Positions 42,867-52,086 of a stretch of DNA of 64,000 bases are shown here, piece after piece. The stretch covers positions 8,122,001 to 8,186,000 of the forward strand of contig NZ_CP107945.1 of the NCBI RefSeq assembly GCF_036057275.1, in the 5' to 3' direction. The translations under genes were made by a program, and so were the position numbers. Every line of letters begins with the position of its first letter. Positions within the stretch are counted from its first letter, which is position 1. The notes under the pieces were generated by a model. The model had not been told where the DNA came from and made no database searches. It saw only the letters and a list, made by a program, of their open reading frames with translations. The DNA comes from Streptomyces sp. NBC_00390 (GTDB taxonomy: Bacteria > Actinomycetota > Actinomycetes > Streptomycetales > Streptomycetaceae).

Positions 42867-44271
42867 CTACTGGCCCCCGAGCAGGTCGCCGACCGCCTTG
42901 ATGCCTGCTGTGACGGCGCGTTCGCCGACGTTGCCGAACCCCAGGACCAGCTGCACCGCCTCTGCGGCATGCGAAGAGTGGCACATGCTCATTCCGTAGA
43001 GGCCGACGGACCGGTCGCGGGCGGCGGCGATGACGTCCTGCTCGTCGGCCGGTCCGCCGAGATGTACGACTGCGTGGAAGCCGGCCGCCAGGCCGGTCAC
43101 CCTGGCCTCGGGGGCGTGTTCGGCGAGCGCTGCCACCAGGGCGGTGCGCCGCGCCGCGTAGATCGTCCGCATCCGTCTCAGGTGTCGGTCGAAACGGCCG
43201 GATTCGATCATCCTCGCGAGGGCGAGCTGGTCGAGCGTGGGCGACCCGCGGTCGTTGAGCTGCTTGTGCGCGATGATCTGCTCGGCCAGTGCGGGCGGGC
43301 AGAGCATCCACCCGATGCGCAGAGCAGGCGCGAGGGACTTGCTGACGGTGCCCATGGAGATCACGCGGTCGGGCGCGAGTCCTTGCAGTGCACCCACCGG
43401 CTCCCGGTCGTACCGGAATTCGGCGTCGTAGTCGTCCTCGATGACGACGGCGTCCCGACGTCTGGCCCACTCGATCAGTGCGAGCCGTCGTTCCGGTGAC
43501 ATGAGGACACCGGTGGGCCACTGGTGCGCGGGCGTCACGACGACCGCACGGGCGTCGGTCGCGGCGAGTGCCTGCACGTCAATGCCGTACCCGTCGACCG
43601 GCACGGGGATCGCCGAGAGACCGGCCCAGGACGCGGCCGAGGAAAGGGTGGCCGGCGAGCCGGGATCCTCGTACGCCACCGTATGGACACCGGTCCGGGC
43701 CAGGGCCCGCAGGGCCAGACCCACGCCTTGCGCGTAGCCGGAGCAGATCACCATCCGTTCGGGATCCGCCGCGGCGGCGCGTACCCGACGCAGGTACCCG
43801 CATGACCTCGCGCAGTACCGCGCTGCCGCGCGGGTCGCCGTAGTCGAGCGCCGCCGTCGGCATGGTGCGTGCCGCCTCTCGCGTGGCCCACAGCCAGTCG
43901 GCCAGCGGGAACGTGCTCAGGTCCGGGACGCCCCACCGGAAGTCGGCCACCATGCGTGGAGGCGCCGCAGGTTGTGTCGGGGGCGCGGGCGCTACGCCTG
44001 CGCCCGCTGCCACCTGGGTGGCAGCGCCAACGCGCGCCACGAGGTATCCCTCGGCCTGGAGCTGGGCGTAGCAGTCCTGCACCAGCCCTCGCGACAGCCC
44101 GAGCATTCGGGCGAGTTCACGCGAGGACGGCAGCCGTTCGCCGACCTGCAGCCGCTCGGTCCGGATCGCGTCCCGCACCTGGCGCTCCAGCTGCGTCCGT
44201 AGCGGCTCGCCGCTGTCCCGGTCGATGGCCAACAACAGATCAGGTGACAGACCGGACCACTCCAGGGGCAT
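42867..44271 (-). pseudogene. MocR/PdxR-type GntR-aminotransferase regulator with frameshift
   Basis: The first part (start 44271) carries a GntR winged helix: LRTQLERQVRDAIRTERLQV, GERLPSSRELARMLGLSRGL, YAQLQAEGYLVAR, then a linker and the beginning of an aminotransferase fold (ALDYGDPRGSAVLREVM). Near 43800 about two bases are lost; the fold continues in another frame with RMVICSGYAQGVGLAL, VVIEDDYDAEFRYDREPVGA and the PLP Lys in MGTVSKSLAPALRIGW, ending at 42867. Together they make a full-length MocR regulator of about 465 residues. Proteins of this class often control a divergent neighbour, here the MFS gene. Confidence 0.85.
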
Positions 44272-44277
44272 GAAATT

Positions 44278-44295
44278 GGATCTTACCGGTGATCC
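44278..44295. promoter_or_regulatory. Inverted repeat in MocR/MFS divergent promoter
   Basis: GGATC (44278-44282) and GATCC (44291-44295) flank TTACCGGT in the 46-bp gap between the divergent MocR and MFS genes. A MocR binding site is a reasonable guess. Confidence 0.45.
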
Positions 44296-44317
44296 GCTCG
44301 GCCTCTAGCTTCAGAGC

Positions 44318-45502
44318 GTGACGAGGATGACCAACTCTCAAACTCAGCCCGCCGGTTCGCGGCCGCCGCTCATGACACGGTCGCTGCTGCTGCGGTTCGT
44401 GTCGATCATTGGTGCTTCGACGAGCTTCTATCTGCTGTTGTCGGTCGTTCCGCTCCATGCCGAGACGTCCGGTGGGGGCGGCAATGCGGCCGGGATGGCC
44501 ACGGGCGCGCTGATGCTGGCCACCGTCGTGGGTGAGCTGGTCACTCCCCGGTTCGTCGCTCGTTTCGGCTACCGCCTGGTGCTGGCCACGGGGTTGGTCC
44601 TCCTAGGGGCGCCTGCGCTGGTGTTGACCGCCTCCGAGAACCTGGTGTGGATCGTCGTGGTCTGCCTGGTCCGTGGTACGGGCTTTGCGCTCACAGTTGT
44701 CGCGGGGGGCGCGTTGACGGCGTCTTTGATCCCGTCCGAGCGTCGCGGTGAAGGGTTGGCGCTGGTCGGCATCGTGTCCGGGGTGCCGTCGCTTGTGTCG
44801 CTGCCACTGGGCGTGTGGCTGGTCGCGCACGTGGGGTACGCACCGGTCTGCCTCGCCGGTGGCGTGGCCGCGCTGGCCGCGATCGTCTCGGTGCCGGGCC
44901 TGCCCGACCGGGAGCCGGCCTCGGAACGGTCGATCGGAGTACTGACCGGGTTCCGAACGGGTGCTCTTCTGCGGCCCGTTGTCGCCTTCGCGGCCACCGC
45001 GCTCGCTGCCGGAATCATCGTCACCTTCCTTCCCCTTGCCGTACCGTCGGCTTCCACCGGACTCGTTGTCATGGCGCTGTTCGTCCAGTCCGCGGCATCA
45101 ACCGTGTCCCGCTGGGTCGCGGGCCGATACGGCGACCGGCACGGACCGGCCGGACTTGTGCTGCCCGGCCTGGCCGTCTCGGCCGCAGGAACGCTGCTCA
45201 CCGCACTGACACACAGCCCTTTCGCCGTCGTGGTCGGCGTGGCCCTTTTCGGGATCGGCTTCGGCGTCACCCAGAACGCCACCTTGACTCTTATGTACTC
45301 GCGGGTTCCGCCCTGCGGTTACGGCACGGTCAGCGCCTTGTGGAACTTCGCCTACGACGCGGGCATGGGTGTCGGCGCACTCGGGTTCGGCCTGCTCGCC
45401 GGCGGGGTCGGCTACTCACTGGCCTTCACCCTCACCGCCGCGCTGATGCTCACCGCTCTCGCCCCGGCCTGGCGCGACCGCCCGATACGCAGCAAGCTGT
45501 AG
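44318..45502 (+). CDS. MFS transporter (exporter-like)
   Basis: The 394-residue protein has about twelve membrane helices in two halves. The first half has LLRFVSIIGASTSFYLLLSVVPL, the loop RFVARFGYRLVLATGLVLLG (motif-A-like) and RGTGFALTVVAGGALTASLI; the second half begins near residue 210. The GTG start lies 46 bases from the MocR start; an ATG at 44327 is an alternative. The family includes drug and metabolite exporters of the YfcJ/arabinose-efflux kind. Substrate is unknown. If the MocR gene is truly broken, control of this gene is changed. Confidence 0.88.
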   Translation: MTRMTNSQTQPAGSRPPLMTRSLLLRFVSIIGASTSFYLLLSVVPLHAETSGGGGNAAGMATGALMLATVVGELVTPRFVARFGYRLVLATGLVLLGAPALVLTASENLVWIVVVCLVRGTGFALTVVAGGALTASLIPSERRGEGLALVGIVSGVPSLVSLPLGVWLVAHVGYAPVCLAGGVAALAAIVSVPGLPDREPASERSIGVLTGFRTGALLRPVVAFAATALAAGIIVTFLPLAVPSASTGLVVMALFVQSAASTVSRWVAGRYGDRHGPAGLVLPGLAVSAAGTLLTALTHSPFAVVVGVALFGIGFGVTQNATLTLMYSRVPPCGYGTVSALWNFAYDAGMGVGALGFGLLAGGVGYSLAFTLTAALMLTALAPAWRDRPIRSKL

Positions 45503-45544
45503 AGGTGTTCGGCGTCGGAGCAGGCTCGGGAACCGTCACCGAAG

Positions 45545-46165
45545 TCATTTCACATAGTTGTAGACGGTGGCGCGGGAGATGCCCAGGATGTCGGTGAGTG
45601 TCCGAACCGCGTTCTTCACGTCCAGGAAGCCCTCGTCCCGCAGGAGGCGGATGAGCTTCTTCTTCCCTGCGGAGTCCAGGCTGCGCGGTGTGTGACCTCG
45701 TCTGGCTGCGTAGTCCTCGACCATGGCACGGAGCTCTCCGGTGGTACGTGCCCGCAGGCTTTCGGTGAAGGACTGCTCCTGCTCGTCGGTGCGGACCAGG
45801 TTGTGCAGGCTGCGGGCGACGGTGGCGAACAGCGAGACGTCGAGATTCAGGCACACCGCGCCGACATAGTCGCCCTTGCTGTTCCTGATCCCGATGGATG
45901 TGCTCTTGGTCGGGCGGCCGTCGGGAAACGTCCCGGCGTAGTTCTGGATGATGTTGGGATAGTGGGGGTCCTGGATGCGGGCGACACCGAGTTCGGTGGC
46001 CGGATCTCCGACAGAGCGGCCGGACAAGTTGTTCTCGATCGCGCGAATCGCGTGCTCAGGGTTCCGCAGGTCGTGCAGGACAACCTCGCACAGACCAGGG
46101 AACATACGACCTATGGCGGTCACGATCGTCTCGGCCTCGCGCAGCAGTAGCTCGTCCTCGGTCAT
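45545..46165 (-). CDS. YheO/DauR-like PAS-HTH regulator
   Basis: The 206-residue protein has an N-terminal YheO-type PAS domain (about 10-125; AIGRMFPGLCEVVLHDLRNP, NLSGRSVGDPATEL, STSIGIRNSKGDYVGAVCLN) and a C-terminal HTH_22 domain (about 150-206; KKLIRLLRDEGFLDVKNAVR, LGISRATVYNYVK). This is the DauR family; DauR represses D-arginine catabolism in Pseudomonas. The ATG overlaps the stop of the PLP enzyme gene (ATGA), so the regulator is second in an operon with its likely target, which fits autoregulation through the palindrome upstream. Confidence 0.9.
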   Translation of the reverse strand: MTEDELLLREAETIVTAIGRMFPGLCEVVLHDLRNPEHAIRAIENNLSGRSVGDPATELGVARIQDPHYPNIIQNYAGTFPDGRPTKSTSIGIRNSKGDYVGAVCLNLDVSLFATVARSLHNLVRTDEQEQSFTESLRARTTGELRAMVEDYAARRGHTPRSLDSAGKKKLIRLLRDEGFLDVKNAVRTLTDILGISRATVYNYVK

Positions 46166-47271
46166 GCGAAGAGCCTCCCCATCGCGGCGGCTGACTTGAG
46201 ACCCGAGCCGGTCAGAATGGCTACGGCCCTTTCGCCGGGTCGGATCGCTCCGCCGGCGGTGAACACATCGATCGCGGCGGCTGCTGAAGCAGAGGTCGGC
46301 TCCGCGTAGAGTCCAACTCCCGCCAGCCGTCGGGTCGCCGCGATGATGTCATCTTCCGGAATCGCCACGGTGTCCCCGCCGGACCGCCGGATCGCATCCA
46401 CGACCTCGGCCAGACGGACAGGCGCCCTGATCGCCGTCCCTTCGGCGATCGTGGGCCCGAACTCCATGGCGCCGCCGCCCTGGAAGGCCGCGTGAATGGG
46501 CGCGCAGCGTTCAGGCTGAGCAACCAGCAGCCGGGGCAGCCGGTCGATGTGGCCGGCGGCGAGCAGCTCGCTGAACCCCAGGTCACACCCCAACACGATG
46601 CTGCCTGCACCGGCCACCGTCACAACGACGTCCGGCGCCGTGAAGCCCAGGTCCTCCCATAGCTCGTAGGCAAGGGTCTTGATGCCCTGCAGGAAGAAGG
46701 GATGCCAGTTGTGGCTGGCGTAGGCGGTGGTTCGGGCCTCACGTATGGCCTGCGCGGAAGTTGCGGTCCGGTCACCGGGTACAAGCGCCACCTCGGCACC
46801 GTATGCCCGGGCCTGCAGCACCTTCGCCGGAGACGTTGCTTCCGGCACGAGGATACGAGCCCGGATATTCGCGGCCGCGCAATAGGCAGCCACCGAGGAG
46901 CCACCGTTGCCGGAGCTGTCCTCGACCACCGACTCGACCCCGGCCTGGGCGAGTAGCGAGAGCATCACGCTGCTTCCGCGGTCCTTGAAGCTGCCGCTGG
47001 GATTGAACCATTCGAGCTTGAAGTGCACATCGTGGTCGCCCCAGCGCTTTTCGACCAGCGGGGTGCACCCCTCGCCGAGCGTCACCGGCCGGCTGATGGC
47101 TCCGGGAATCGCTGCGCGGTAGCGCCACAAGGAGCGCGTGGAGGTTTCGATGCCTTCCGGCCCGATGCCCGGCCGTGGCGCAACCGTCAGCGGGGCTCCG
47201 TCATCGCCTTGCCAGCGCCGTGCGTCGAGAGGATACGTCCGTCCTGAGCGCGGGTCGAGATAAACGTCCAT
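46162..47271 (-). CDS. Threonine-synthase-like PLP enzyme
   Basis: The 369-residue enzyme belongs to PLP fold type II, threonine synthase / diaminopropionate ammonia-lyase-like. Visible motifs are TPLVEKRWG, WFNPSGSFKDRGSSVML with the Schiff-base Lys, the loop DSSGNGGSSVAAY, GAGSIVLGCDLG, and YAEPTSASAAAA near the C-terminus. It would act on an amino acid by beta- or gamma-elimination/replacement. Coupling to a DauR-like regulator suggests amino-acid (perhaps D-amino-acid or diamino acid) catabolism rather than threonine synthesis. The ATG at 47271 is chosen because GGGAAGG lies five bases upstream, not the GTG six bases earlier. Confidence 0.87.
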   Translation of the reverse strand: MDVYLDPRSGRTYPLDARRWQGDDGAPLTVAPRPGIGPEGIETSTRSLWRYRAAIPGAISRPVTLGEGCTPLVEKRWGDHDVHFKLEWFNPSGSFKDRGSSVMLSLLAQAGVESVVEDSSGNGGSSVAAYCAAANIRARILVPEATSPAKVLQARAYGAEVALVPGDRTATSAQAIREARTTAYASHNWHPFFLQGIKTLAYELWEDLGFTAPDVVVTVAGAGSIVLGCDLGFSELLAAGHIDRLPRLLVAQPERCAPIHAAFQGGGAMEFGPTIAEGTAIRAPVRLAEVVDAIRRSGGDTVAIPEDDIIAATRRLAGVGLYAEPTSASAAAAIDVFTAGGAIRPGERAVAILTGSGLKSAAAMGRLFA

Positions 47272-47286
47272 GACCACCTTCCCGAT

Positions 47287-47303
47287 CTAGACAGAAAGTC
47301 TAG
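47287..47303. promoter_or_regulatory. Operator-like palindrome
   Basis: CTAGAC (47287-47292) and GTCTAG (47298-47303) flank AGAAA, 16 bases upstream of the PLP enzyme start. Probably the binding site of the DauR-like regulator encoded in the same operon. Confidence 0.65.
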
Positions 47304-47306
47304 CAT

Positions 47307-47522
47307 TTGATTGATCGTCCACGCGGACTGGTGGTGGAAGCCCACCCGTGGTGGGCGGGCCCACCTGAGACTGGGCGCTCCAGTTGGCACTTGAGGGAGA
47401 CGGGCTATCGCAGCGGGAGTGGGTTCTGGGCCCAGCCCGGCGAGCCCCAGCCCGGCAACGCAGAGGCGTACCAAGACGCCCTCCACCGCATCGCCGGCAT
47501 TGCCTCTCGCGCGGGCGCCTGA
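47307..47522 (+). CDS. Possible small protein
   Basis: A 71-residue frame starting at TTG reads IDRPRGLVVEAHPWWAGPPE and ends QPGNAEAYQDALHRIAGIAS. The composition looks natural, but there is no convincing ribosome binding site and no known domain. It may be a remnant or chance. Confidence 0.25.
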   Translation: MIDRPRGLVVEAHPWWAGPPETGRSSWHLRETGYRSGSGFWAQPGEPQPGNAEAYQDALHRIAGIASRAGA

Positions 47523-47674
47523 GACGGCCGCTGGAACTGAGATGGTGCGGTGGGCCAGAGGAAAAGCAGGTGCCCGGTCACGGGCGACGCTGCTCCTTCA
47601 TCAGACGGGTACGTGGCCAGACGGGCCGACAGCAGCATCGAGTCACTGCTGCGGCGGCGCGGTGGGATGCCGAT

Positions 47675-48184
47675 TCACACGAGGGTGACGCGCATCCCGC
47701 CCTCGGCCAGGACCTCGAGCACCGTGGCGACCGGGTCGTACGATTTGCCCTCCGGTGCCAGGGCGCGGGACAGGTGCTCGCGCGGTCGCGGCATCCCGCC
47801 AGAGCAGCGTCGCGGGGGCGGTGCAGCCGAAGTTGCCGCGCAGGCAGTCGACGACGGCGTCCAGGCAGCCGCCGAAGTAGCCGCCCGGCCCGTTGACGGC
47901 CTCGCCGAGTGCAAGGTAAAGGCCCGGTTCGTCGGTGATGTGTCGGCCGTCCAGCTTGTACGCGTGTCCGGCCGGCCGGTCCTGGTGCTCGAGCCGGCAG
48001 CCCCGCTCACGGACGAGATCGAGCCAGACCTCACGCTGCCGGGTGTCGAGGCCCGCCCATGCTCCAGGAGCGTCCGGCGGACCGGCCAGCCAGCGCTCCC
48101 AGACGGGCGGGGCGTATCCCGGTACCGGTGCGAACTCTCCTTCGAGTTCCAGATCGATCAGATCCGTTCCGTGGGAGGACGGAC
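47675..48184 (-). pseudogene. Barstar-family protein remnant with frameshift
   Basis: The minus strand reads DLIDLELEGEFAPVPGYAPP, VWERWLAGPPDAPGAWAGLD, then the barstar-like core AYKLDGRHITDEPGLYLALG, EAVNGPGGYFGGCLDAVVDC and TAPATLLWRDAATAR. Near 47790 one base is lost, and the sequence continues in another frame as REHLSRALAPEGKSYDPV and EVLAEGGMRVTLV, stop. Barstar-like proteins inhibit ribonucleases. The 5' part is missing: at about 48185 the sequence joins a fragment of a glycosidase gene. Confidence 0.7.
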
Positions 48185-48481
48185 GCCACGGGAATCAGGC
48201 ATTCCGTACCGATTCCCGCCGGCGTCGCGCAGCAGCAGGTCGGAGTCCCAGCCACCCTCCGCATGCTCCTGCGCCTGGAAGGCGTTGAGGTACACACCCG
48301 GCGCGGGCGCGTCCTCGTGGCTGCGACTGACCACGTGCACGCCAGTCGGCGGGTGGTACGCCCCTCCGATCTGATAGTCCCACCGCACGTGCTTCGCCGG
48401 CAGTGTCACCGCGCCGTCGTGCGCGGACGCGGGAGCAGTGGTCGACGGGGCAGTGTCGTTCTGGTGCGCCCCGATGAGCAC
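48185..48481 (-). pseudogene. GH114-like glycosidase remnant
   Basis: About 99 codons read LPAKHVRWDYQIGGAYHPP, GVHVVSRSHEDAPAPG, VYLNAFQAQEHA and SDLLLRDAGGNRYG. This is the N-terminal strand region of secreted GH114 (endo-alpha-1,4-polygalactosaminidase-like) proteins. The signal peptide is lost at the 5' end, a few residues are lost after APAPG, and the barrel carrying the catalytic acids is absent. It ends where the barstar remnant begins, with a short run-out to a stop at 48158. Confidence 0.65.
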
Positions 48482-48741
48482 TGTTGTGATGCTCAGACGG
48501 CGCGTTGGGCTGGTGCTTCACGTTTCGATGCGTGGCCCCCGGAGCCAGGTGCCCTCGTCCGACGGGTATGCGGCAGTCTCGGTCGACGTCCCCTTCCGTG
48601 CCGCCCGTCGACCTGCGTGTGCGCGCGAGGAGCGATACAAGTGAGAAAGGAGCCGACGCGACGGATACGACGTCGCGCCGCCCTGCGGTCTCTGCTGAGT
48701 CTCCCCAGGACCCGAGAGTCCCGGGGCAGGATGGGCGATGA

Positions 48742-51189
48742 ATGGACATGGAGAATGCCGGCTCCCTCGGAAACGGCCACGATCACTTTCCGGATCAGGT
48801 CACCTCGGCCACGGCAGTCGTCGACGCGCGGGGGAACGTGACCGGGTGGAGTGCCAGTGCCCAGCGGCTGCTCGGGTACCGGTACGAGGACGTTGTAGGG
48901 CGTCCCGCGGCGCGTCTCCTCGGCTCGGACGCCGACGCCATGGGTGTCTATTCCGCAGTTATTGAGGGGCGCAGCGGGACGACTCTGCTGCGGCACCGGG
49001 ACGGCCACCACATGGAAGCCGAGCTGCAGGCGTATGCGTCACTCGACCGCGAAGGCAACGCACAGTGGCTCATCATGGCCACACCGACACAGCAGTCACG
49101 TCCGTATCAGGAGCCACGCTCATACAAGGGCGAGGCGACGACGGAGGAAGCCTTCGCGCAGTGCCATCTGCCTTTGATGATCTACGACACCGACTTGCGA
49201 GCCCTGCGAGGGAGCGCCGGCGCGGCCCTCGAACTGGGCCTCACCGAGGAGCAGATACGCGGTCGGCGTGTCACGGACATCCTGCCTCCCCACATCTGCA
49301 GCACGGTGGAAGAGGGCATGCGCCGGGTGTTCGAGACGGGAGAGCCGGAGGAGTTCCAGGTGCACGGCCGGCCACGGCACGGAGCCCGCGAAAGGTTCTG
49401 GGCCGTCACCGCGTCCCCCCTGAGGAACCCGGCAGGACAGGTGCGACACGTGCAGCTCATCGCGATCGACGTCACCGAACAGCACCGGGCCCGGGAGCGG
49501 CTCGTCCTGCTGAACGACGTCAGCACCCAGGTGGGTAGCACCCTCGACGTGACGCGCACCGCCCAGGAGATGGCCGATGTGGCGGTGGGCCGGCTCGCAG
49601 ACTTCATCAGTGTCGACCTGCTGGACTCGCTGTTCCGCGGCGTCGAGCCCAGGCCATCTGCCACGGGCTCCGTCGCGCTGCGCCGCGCCGCGCAAGGGTC
49701 CGTCCTCCCCGGCATCCCCGAGGCGGTGATCCAGCCGGGCGAGGTGGACTACTACCCGGAGTCCTCACCCCCCGCCCGTTGCCTGGCCACGGGGCGGGCC
49801 TCGCTGCACCGCACCCTGGACGAAGCCGTCGAGAGCTGGCAGGTCGCCGACCCCGAGCGCGCGAGGAAGGTCCGCGACTTCGGGATGCACTCGATCATGG
49901 TCATCCCGCTGCGCGCCCGCGGCATCACGCTCGGCGTGGCCGTACTCGTCCGCCACCGCCGCCGGGACTCCTTCGACGAGGACGATCTGCTCCTCGCCGA
50001 GGAGATCGCCGCACGCGCTGCCGTGGCCGTGGACAACGCCCGGCGCTTCACACGCGAGCGGACCACTGCCCTGGCCCTGCAGCGAAGCCTGCTGCCGCAG
50101 CGGCTCGCCGCCCAGGAGGCCGCGGAGGTGGCCTACCGCTACATCCCGGCCCGTTCCCGGGCAGGACTGGGCGGCGACTGGTTCGATGTGATCCCGCTGT
50201 CGGGCGCACGGGTCGCCCTGGTCGTCGGAGACGTGGTGGGCCACGGTCTGCGCGCCTCCGCCACCATGGGGCGGCTGCGGACCGCGGTACGCACGCTGGC
50301 GGATGTCGACCTGCCCCCCGAGGAACTCCTCGTCCACCTCGACGACCTGGTCACCCACCTCAGGGCGGAGGAGGACACGGCATCGGATCCCGAGCTCGAG
50401 ATCGTCACCGATCTCATCGCCACATGTCTGTATCTGGTCTACGACCCGGTCTCGCGCCGGTGCACCGCGGCCGGCGCGGGCCACCCCCCGCCCGCCGTGG
50501 TCACGCCGGACGGCAAGGCGGAGTTCATCGATCTTCCCGCCGGGCCGCCGCTGGGAGTCGGCGGGCTGCCTTTCGAGGCGATCGAATGGGAAGTGCCCCG
50601 AGGCAGCCGCCTCGTGCTGTACACGGACGGCCTCGTCGAGGTCCCGGAACACGACCTTGGCAGAGGCATGGCGCTGCTGCGCCGACGCCTGGGGCGGCCC
50701 GCTCGCTCGCTGGAGGCCACCTGCGACGACTTGGTCCGGAGTCTGCTCCCCGCACAGCCGTCGGACGATGTCGCGGTGCTCATCGCCCGCACCCGGGCCC
50801 TCGACGCGGGCCAGGTGGCTACCTGGGATCTGCCGTCCGACCCGGCCGCCGTGGCCGACGCCCGTGACAAGGTCTCCCGTCGCCTCGAGGAGTGGGGACT
50901 GAACGAGGTGGTCTTCACCGCCGAGTTGGTGGTGAGTGAACTGGTCACCAACGCGATCCGGTACGGCACTCCTCCCGTTCAGCTACGCCTGATCCGCGAC
51001 GCCGTGCTCATCTGCGAGGTCTCCGATGGCAGTAGCACCGCCCCGCACATGCGGCGAGCGCGCATGTTCGACGAAGGCGGGCGCGGCCTGCTGCTCGTCG
51101 CTCAATTCGCCGAGCGTTGGGGTACACGTCACCGGGCTGGAGGGAAGTCGATCTGGGCGGAGATCGGCCTCCAGGACGAGCGCTCATGA
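48742..51189 (+). CDS. PAS-PAS-GAF-SpoIIE phosphatase-HATPase protein
   Basis: The 815-residue protein has two PAS domains (about 20-130, GNVTGWSASAQRLLGYRYED; and 150-260), a GAF domain (about 270-440), a PP2C/SpoIIE phosphatase (about 450-680; GLGGDWFDVIPL, VVGDVVGHGLRASATMGRLR, RLVLYTDGLVEV, SDDVAVLIAR) and a C-terminal HATPase_c_2 anti-sigma kinase domain (about 690-812; AELVVSELVTNAIRYG, DEGGRGLLLVAQFAERWG). The metal-binding Asp residues of PP2C are present. Such proteins both dephosphorylate STAS anti-anti-sigma factors and phosphorylate them, so one protein can switch sigma factor activity in response to signals at PAS/GAF. The STAS protein at 20.2 kb is a conceivable but unproved partner. 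Confidence 0.93.
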   Translation: MDMENAGSLGNGHDHFPDQVTSATAVVDARGNVTGWSASAQRLLGYRYEDVVGRPAARLLGSDADAMGVYSAVIEGRSGTTLLRHRDGHHMEAELQAYASLDREGNAQWLIMATPTQQSRPYQEPRSYKGEATTEEAFAQCHLPLMIYDTDLRALRGSAGAALELGLTEEQIRGRRVTDILPPHICSTVEEGMRRVFETGEPEEFQVHGRPRHGARERFWAVTASPLRNPAGQVRHVQLIAIDVTEQHRARERLVLLNDVSTQVGSTLDVTRTAQEMADVAVGRLADFISVDLLDSLFRGVEPRPSATGSVALRRAAQGSVLPGIPEAVIQPGEVDYYPESSPPARCLATGRASLHRTLDEAVESWQVADPERARKVRDFGMHSIMVIPLRARGITLGVAVLVRHRRRDSFDEDDLLLAEEIAARAAVAVDNARRFTRERTTALALQRSLLPQRLAAQEAAEVAYRYIPARSRAGLGGDWFDVIPLSGARVALVVGDVVGHGLRASATMGRLRTAVRTLADVDLPPEELLVHLDDLVTHLRAEEDTASDPELEIVTDLIATCLYLVYDPVSRRCTAAGAGHPPPAVVTPDGKAEFIDLPAGPPLGVGGLPFEAIEWEVPRGSRLVLYTDGLVEVPEHDLGRGMALLRRRLGRPARSLEATCDDLVRSLLPAQPSDDVAVLIARTRALDAGQVATWDLPSDPAAVADARDKVSRRLEEWGLNEVVFTAELVVSELVTNAIRYGTPPVQLRLIRDAVLICEVSDGSSTAPHMRRARMFDEGGRGLLLVAQFAERWGTRHRAGGKSIWAEIGLQDERS

Positions 51190-51429
51190 CAGTGCCCAGC
51201 CTCCCGCGTCCTCCGCCCCACCCCGCCCGGAACAGTCATATAGAAGTCGGGCTGCCGGACACCTGATCTCGCCACACACCGCCTGCACGCGCCACCCGCG
51301 CGAACGCCGTGCCGGGCCCGAAGAGGCCCAAAGGATCTGGCGCGGAGCCTGTGGTGCCCTGCACTCCGGAGAAAACGTCGGAGCCGGGGCGACCCGTGCC
51401 CTCACGCAAACGGCCCCGGACGAGGAGTC
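51190..51429. other. Intergenic region after SpoIIE-type gene
   Basis: 240 bases, no gene recognised, ending at the IS481-type remnant. Confidence 0.4.
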
Positions 51430-51662
51430 CGACGTGATACCGACACTCATACCCGCGTCCGCCACCACCGCATCGACCAATCCGGCCTGGTCACCCTGCG
51501 CGTCGGCGGCAGGCTCCACCGCATCGAGGTCGGACGAACCTACGCCCGAGCCGGTGCCATCCGGCGCGTCGACGATCTCCACGTCCGCATCGTCAACGCC
51601 ACCACCGGCCAACTCCTGCGCGAGCTGATCCTCGACCCCACCCGCGAGCCCCAGCAAAGGAG
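51430..51662 (+). mobile_element. IS481-type transposase C-terminal remnant
   Basis: One frame reads RRDTDTHTRVRHHRIDQSG, LVTLRVGGRLHRIEVGRTYA, VDDLHVRIVNATTGQLLREL and ILDPTREPQQR. This is the C-terminal beta domain of IS481-family transposases (usual form GxVTLRxxxRLxHIGIGR...DLxxRIVxxxTGELLRELxLDPxxDYQ). The catalytic core is absent and there is no start. It ends ten bases before the DUF302 gene. Confidence 0.8.
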
Positions 51663-51671
51663 CAGTGCACC

Positions 51672-52046
51672 GTGTCCTACGACCGCGCCGTCCGCCTGGC
51701 CACCACCGACTTCGCCGCCGCCGTCACCGCCGTCCGCCGGGCCCTGGCCGACCAGGGATTCGGCGTCCTCACCGAGATCGACGTGACGGCCACGCTGAAG
51801 GCCAAGCTCGACCACGACATGGAGGACTACCTGATCCTGGGCGCCTGCAACCCGCCCCTCGCCCGCCGGGCCCTGGAGGCCGACCGCTCCATCGGCCTGC
51901 TCCTGCCGTGCAACGTCGTCGTACGCCGGGACGGCGACCACACGCTCGTCCAGGCCCTCGACCCGGGCGCCATGGTCACCCTCACCGGCCTCGACACCCT
52001 CGGGCCCGTCGCCGAGGAAGCCACACCCGCCTGGACGCCGCCCTGA
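51672..52046 (+). CDS. DUF302 family protein
   Basis: The 124-residue protein starts at GTG with AAAGGAG nine bases upstream. It has the DUF302 pattern: FAAAVTAVRRALADQGFGVL, EIDVTATLKAKLDHDMEDY, ILGACNPPLARRALEADRSI, GLLLPCNVVVRRDGD. DUF302 proteins often lie near sulfur, copper or thioredoxin genes, which suits the convergent sulfur module. Near the C-terminus two extra bases appear to divert the frame: the alternative frame ends TRLDAALNALSAA at 52066, the more typical family ending. Function is unlikely to be lost. Confidence 0.88.
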   Translation: MSYDRAVRLATTDFAAAVTAVRRALADQGFGVLTEIDVTATLKAKLDHDMEDYLILGACNPPLARRALEADRSIGLLLPCNVVVRRDGDHTLVQALDPGAMVTLTGLDTLGPVAEEATPAWTPP

Positions 52047-52086
52047 ACGCCCTGTCCGCCGCCTGACCCGCCCCTTCGTCGGAGCG

